From Tubulanus polymorphus (Eukaryota > Nemertea > Palaeonemertea > Tubulaniformes > Tubulanidae), in contig NC_134035.1 in assembly GCF_964204645.1 (NCBI RefSeq), forward strand, positions 13,559,951 to 13,623,950: a stretch of DNA of 64,000 bases. Direction: 5' to 3'. This document shows positions 63,091 through 64,000 of the stretch, piece by piece. The position numbers and the translations under genes are program-made. The notes beneath the pieces were generated by a model, which saw only the letters and a list, made by a program, of their open reading frames with translations, did not search any database and was not told the origin of the DNA. How positions within the stretch are numbered: the first letter of the stretch is position 1; the number at the start of each line of letters is the position of its first letter.

Positions 63091-63204
63091 TAAAGCCTGA
63101 ATTTAGGTCGTATTAAACCACGTCGCGATGTGACATTAACAGTCTTAAAGACCGAATTGCAGACGTTCGGATTGTATCTTGGCGCGACCTGAGTTCAGGC
63201 TTTA
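63091..63204. mobile_element. MITE-like element with 20-bp inverted ends
   Basis: Left TAAAGCCTGAATTTAGGTCG; right CGACCTGAGTTCAGGCTTTA, whose inverse differs at two positions. 114 bp in all. Confidence 0.75.
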
Positions 63205-63313
63205 GATCGAGGAACTGTGTATCAGTCACAACACTTCAAATTACTCTTGGGTCAAATCTTACTCTTGGATAATCCACTTAAGTCGAAACTTATCCTAGGA
63301 TAATCCACTTAAT

Positions 63314-63536
63314 TGTATCTAGACGCTCCTATAGTTTATCTAGACGCTCCTATAGTGTATCTAGACGCTCCTATAGTTTATCTAGACGCTCCTATAGTTT
63401 ATCTAGACGCTCCTATAGCTTATCTAGACGCTCCTATAGTGAATCTAGACGCTCCTATAGTGTATCTAGACGCTCCTATAGTTTATCTAGACGCTCCTAT
63501 AGTGAAGCTAGACGCTCCTATAGTTTATCTAGACGC
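63314..63536. repeat. 21-bp minisatellite, 11 units
   Basis: The unit is TCTAGACGCTCCTATAGTTTA with small variants (GTGTA, GCTTA, GTGAA). The 7-codon period keeps a frame open. Confidence 0.96.
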
Positions 63537-64000
63537 TTTTTCTGAGCTTTATATTTTTTGATGATGTAACGTATTATCACTGTGTCATTCACTGAACGTA
63601 TGTATATATATAGAATAACGCTCGTAAACATGTACAGCCGAGCGACGGGTAGGGGTCAACATTCCCCGACCCCCGCAACGCAAATAACAATGATGCAAAT
63701 AATAATAGTTGAAATGCCAAACGTAAGAATAGAATTTTGCTCAATGATTTCATGTATTTTTTTTTTGTCGTTCTTAATACTGCATCAATAATGTAAATGT
63801 AAATTCAACTATTTCTTGCGTATTTTGCAAATTGATTAATAATATTTGTCGTTTCTTGCCTTAAGCTTTAGTAGTAGAATCATCTAGATGAAGTAGTTGA
63901 TTATTTTATTATTAGTAGATTTAAATGATATGATAATGCTGGAATTAATGAATTGATAATACTTAGACAAGATGCATTTTATTGTAACGGGCTATAGCAT

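Larger units (their letters stand above)
61677..64000. other. ANKS1 3' UTR and downstream region
   Basis: No AATAAA is evident after the stop up to 64000, so the transcript end is not located; ATTAAA occurs near 61892 and 63105. Content: 30-bp repeat (61680-61745), family-B MITE, degenerate repeats of GGTCAGTGATCCCACA (62195-62280), a CpG-keeping unique block at 62550-62860, GA/CT tracts, a MITE and a minisatellite. No gene. Confidence 0.5.

Overview
The window is eukaryotic and comes from an animal. Genes are split into short exons with clean GT-AG junctions, introns are long and AT-rich, and the non-coding DNA is crowded with minisatellites, MITE-like hairpins, tRNA-derived SINE heads and LINE remnants. 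There is one 100-base assembly gap (16636-16735). The gene family content and repeat style suggest a marine invertebrate, most likely a lophotrochozoan such as a mollusc, brachiopod or annelid. The species cannot be named from sequence alone.

Two genes are well supported, both on the + strand. I assembled both by hand from exon phases. (1) 2668-8968: an 11-exon gene for a secreted CAP-superfamily protein of 398 residues. It has a signal peptide, a CAP domain, an EGF-like cysteine segment, a ShKT-type cysteine segment, a Gly/Gln-rich linker and a hydrophobic C-terminus suggesting a GPI anchor or membrane tail. (2) 14359-61676: a 47-kb ANKS1 (Odin/AIDA-1 family) adaptor gene. Twenty-five exons are visible (4878 nt, 1625 codons plus stop), and at least one more ankyrin exon, of length divisible by three, is missing, probably in the gap. 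The order is ankyrin repeats (17931-25067), a long disordered linker (25442-34693), SAM1 (35230-35893), SAM2 (36465-38075), a short linker, a PTB domain (39953 to about 61505) and a divergent tail.

The most striking protein feature is in the ANKS1 linker. One 761-nt exon carries nine YxxP motifs (YQVP, YKVP, YDVP, YQIP), the kind of array found in the substrate domain of p130Cas-family scaffolds. Neighbouring exons add YxN and YxxM motifs and proline-rich stretches. The vertebrate ANKS1 proteins I know do not have this array, so the gene looks like an ANKS1/Cas-like docking hybrid.

The most striking DNA feature is tandem duplication across splice acceptors of the same gene. A 72-bp in-frame duplication copies an acceptor plus exon start (25820-25963). 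A 44-bp unit gives five successive acceptors, of which only the last keeps the reading frame (24692-24905). A 42-bp array leads into the first SAM2-completing exon base (37841-37967).

Other DNA: 1-2667 upstream region with repeats and one possible orphan first exon; 8969-14358 intergenic, with MITEs and a SINE; introns with about thirty minisatellites, two piggyBac-type MITEs with TTAA sites (one nested in a LINE 3' end), inverted-repeat families, and several unique CpG-retaining blocks inside the last introns that could be regulatory; 61677-64000 downstream region.
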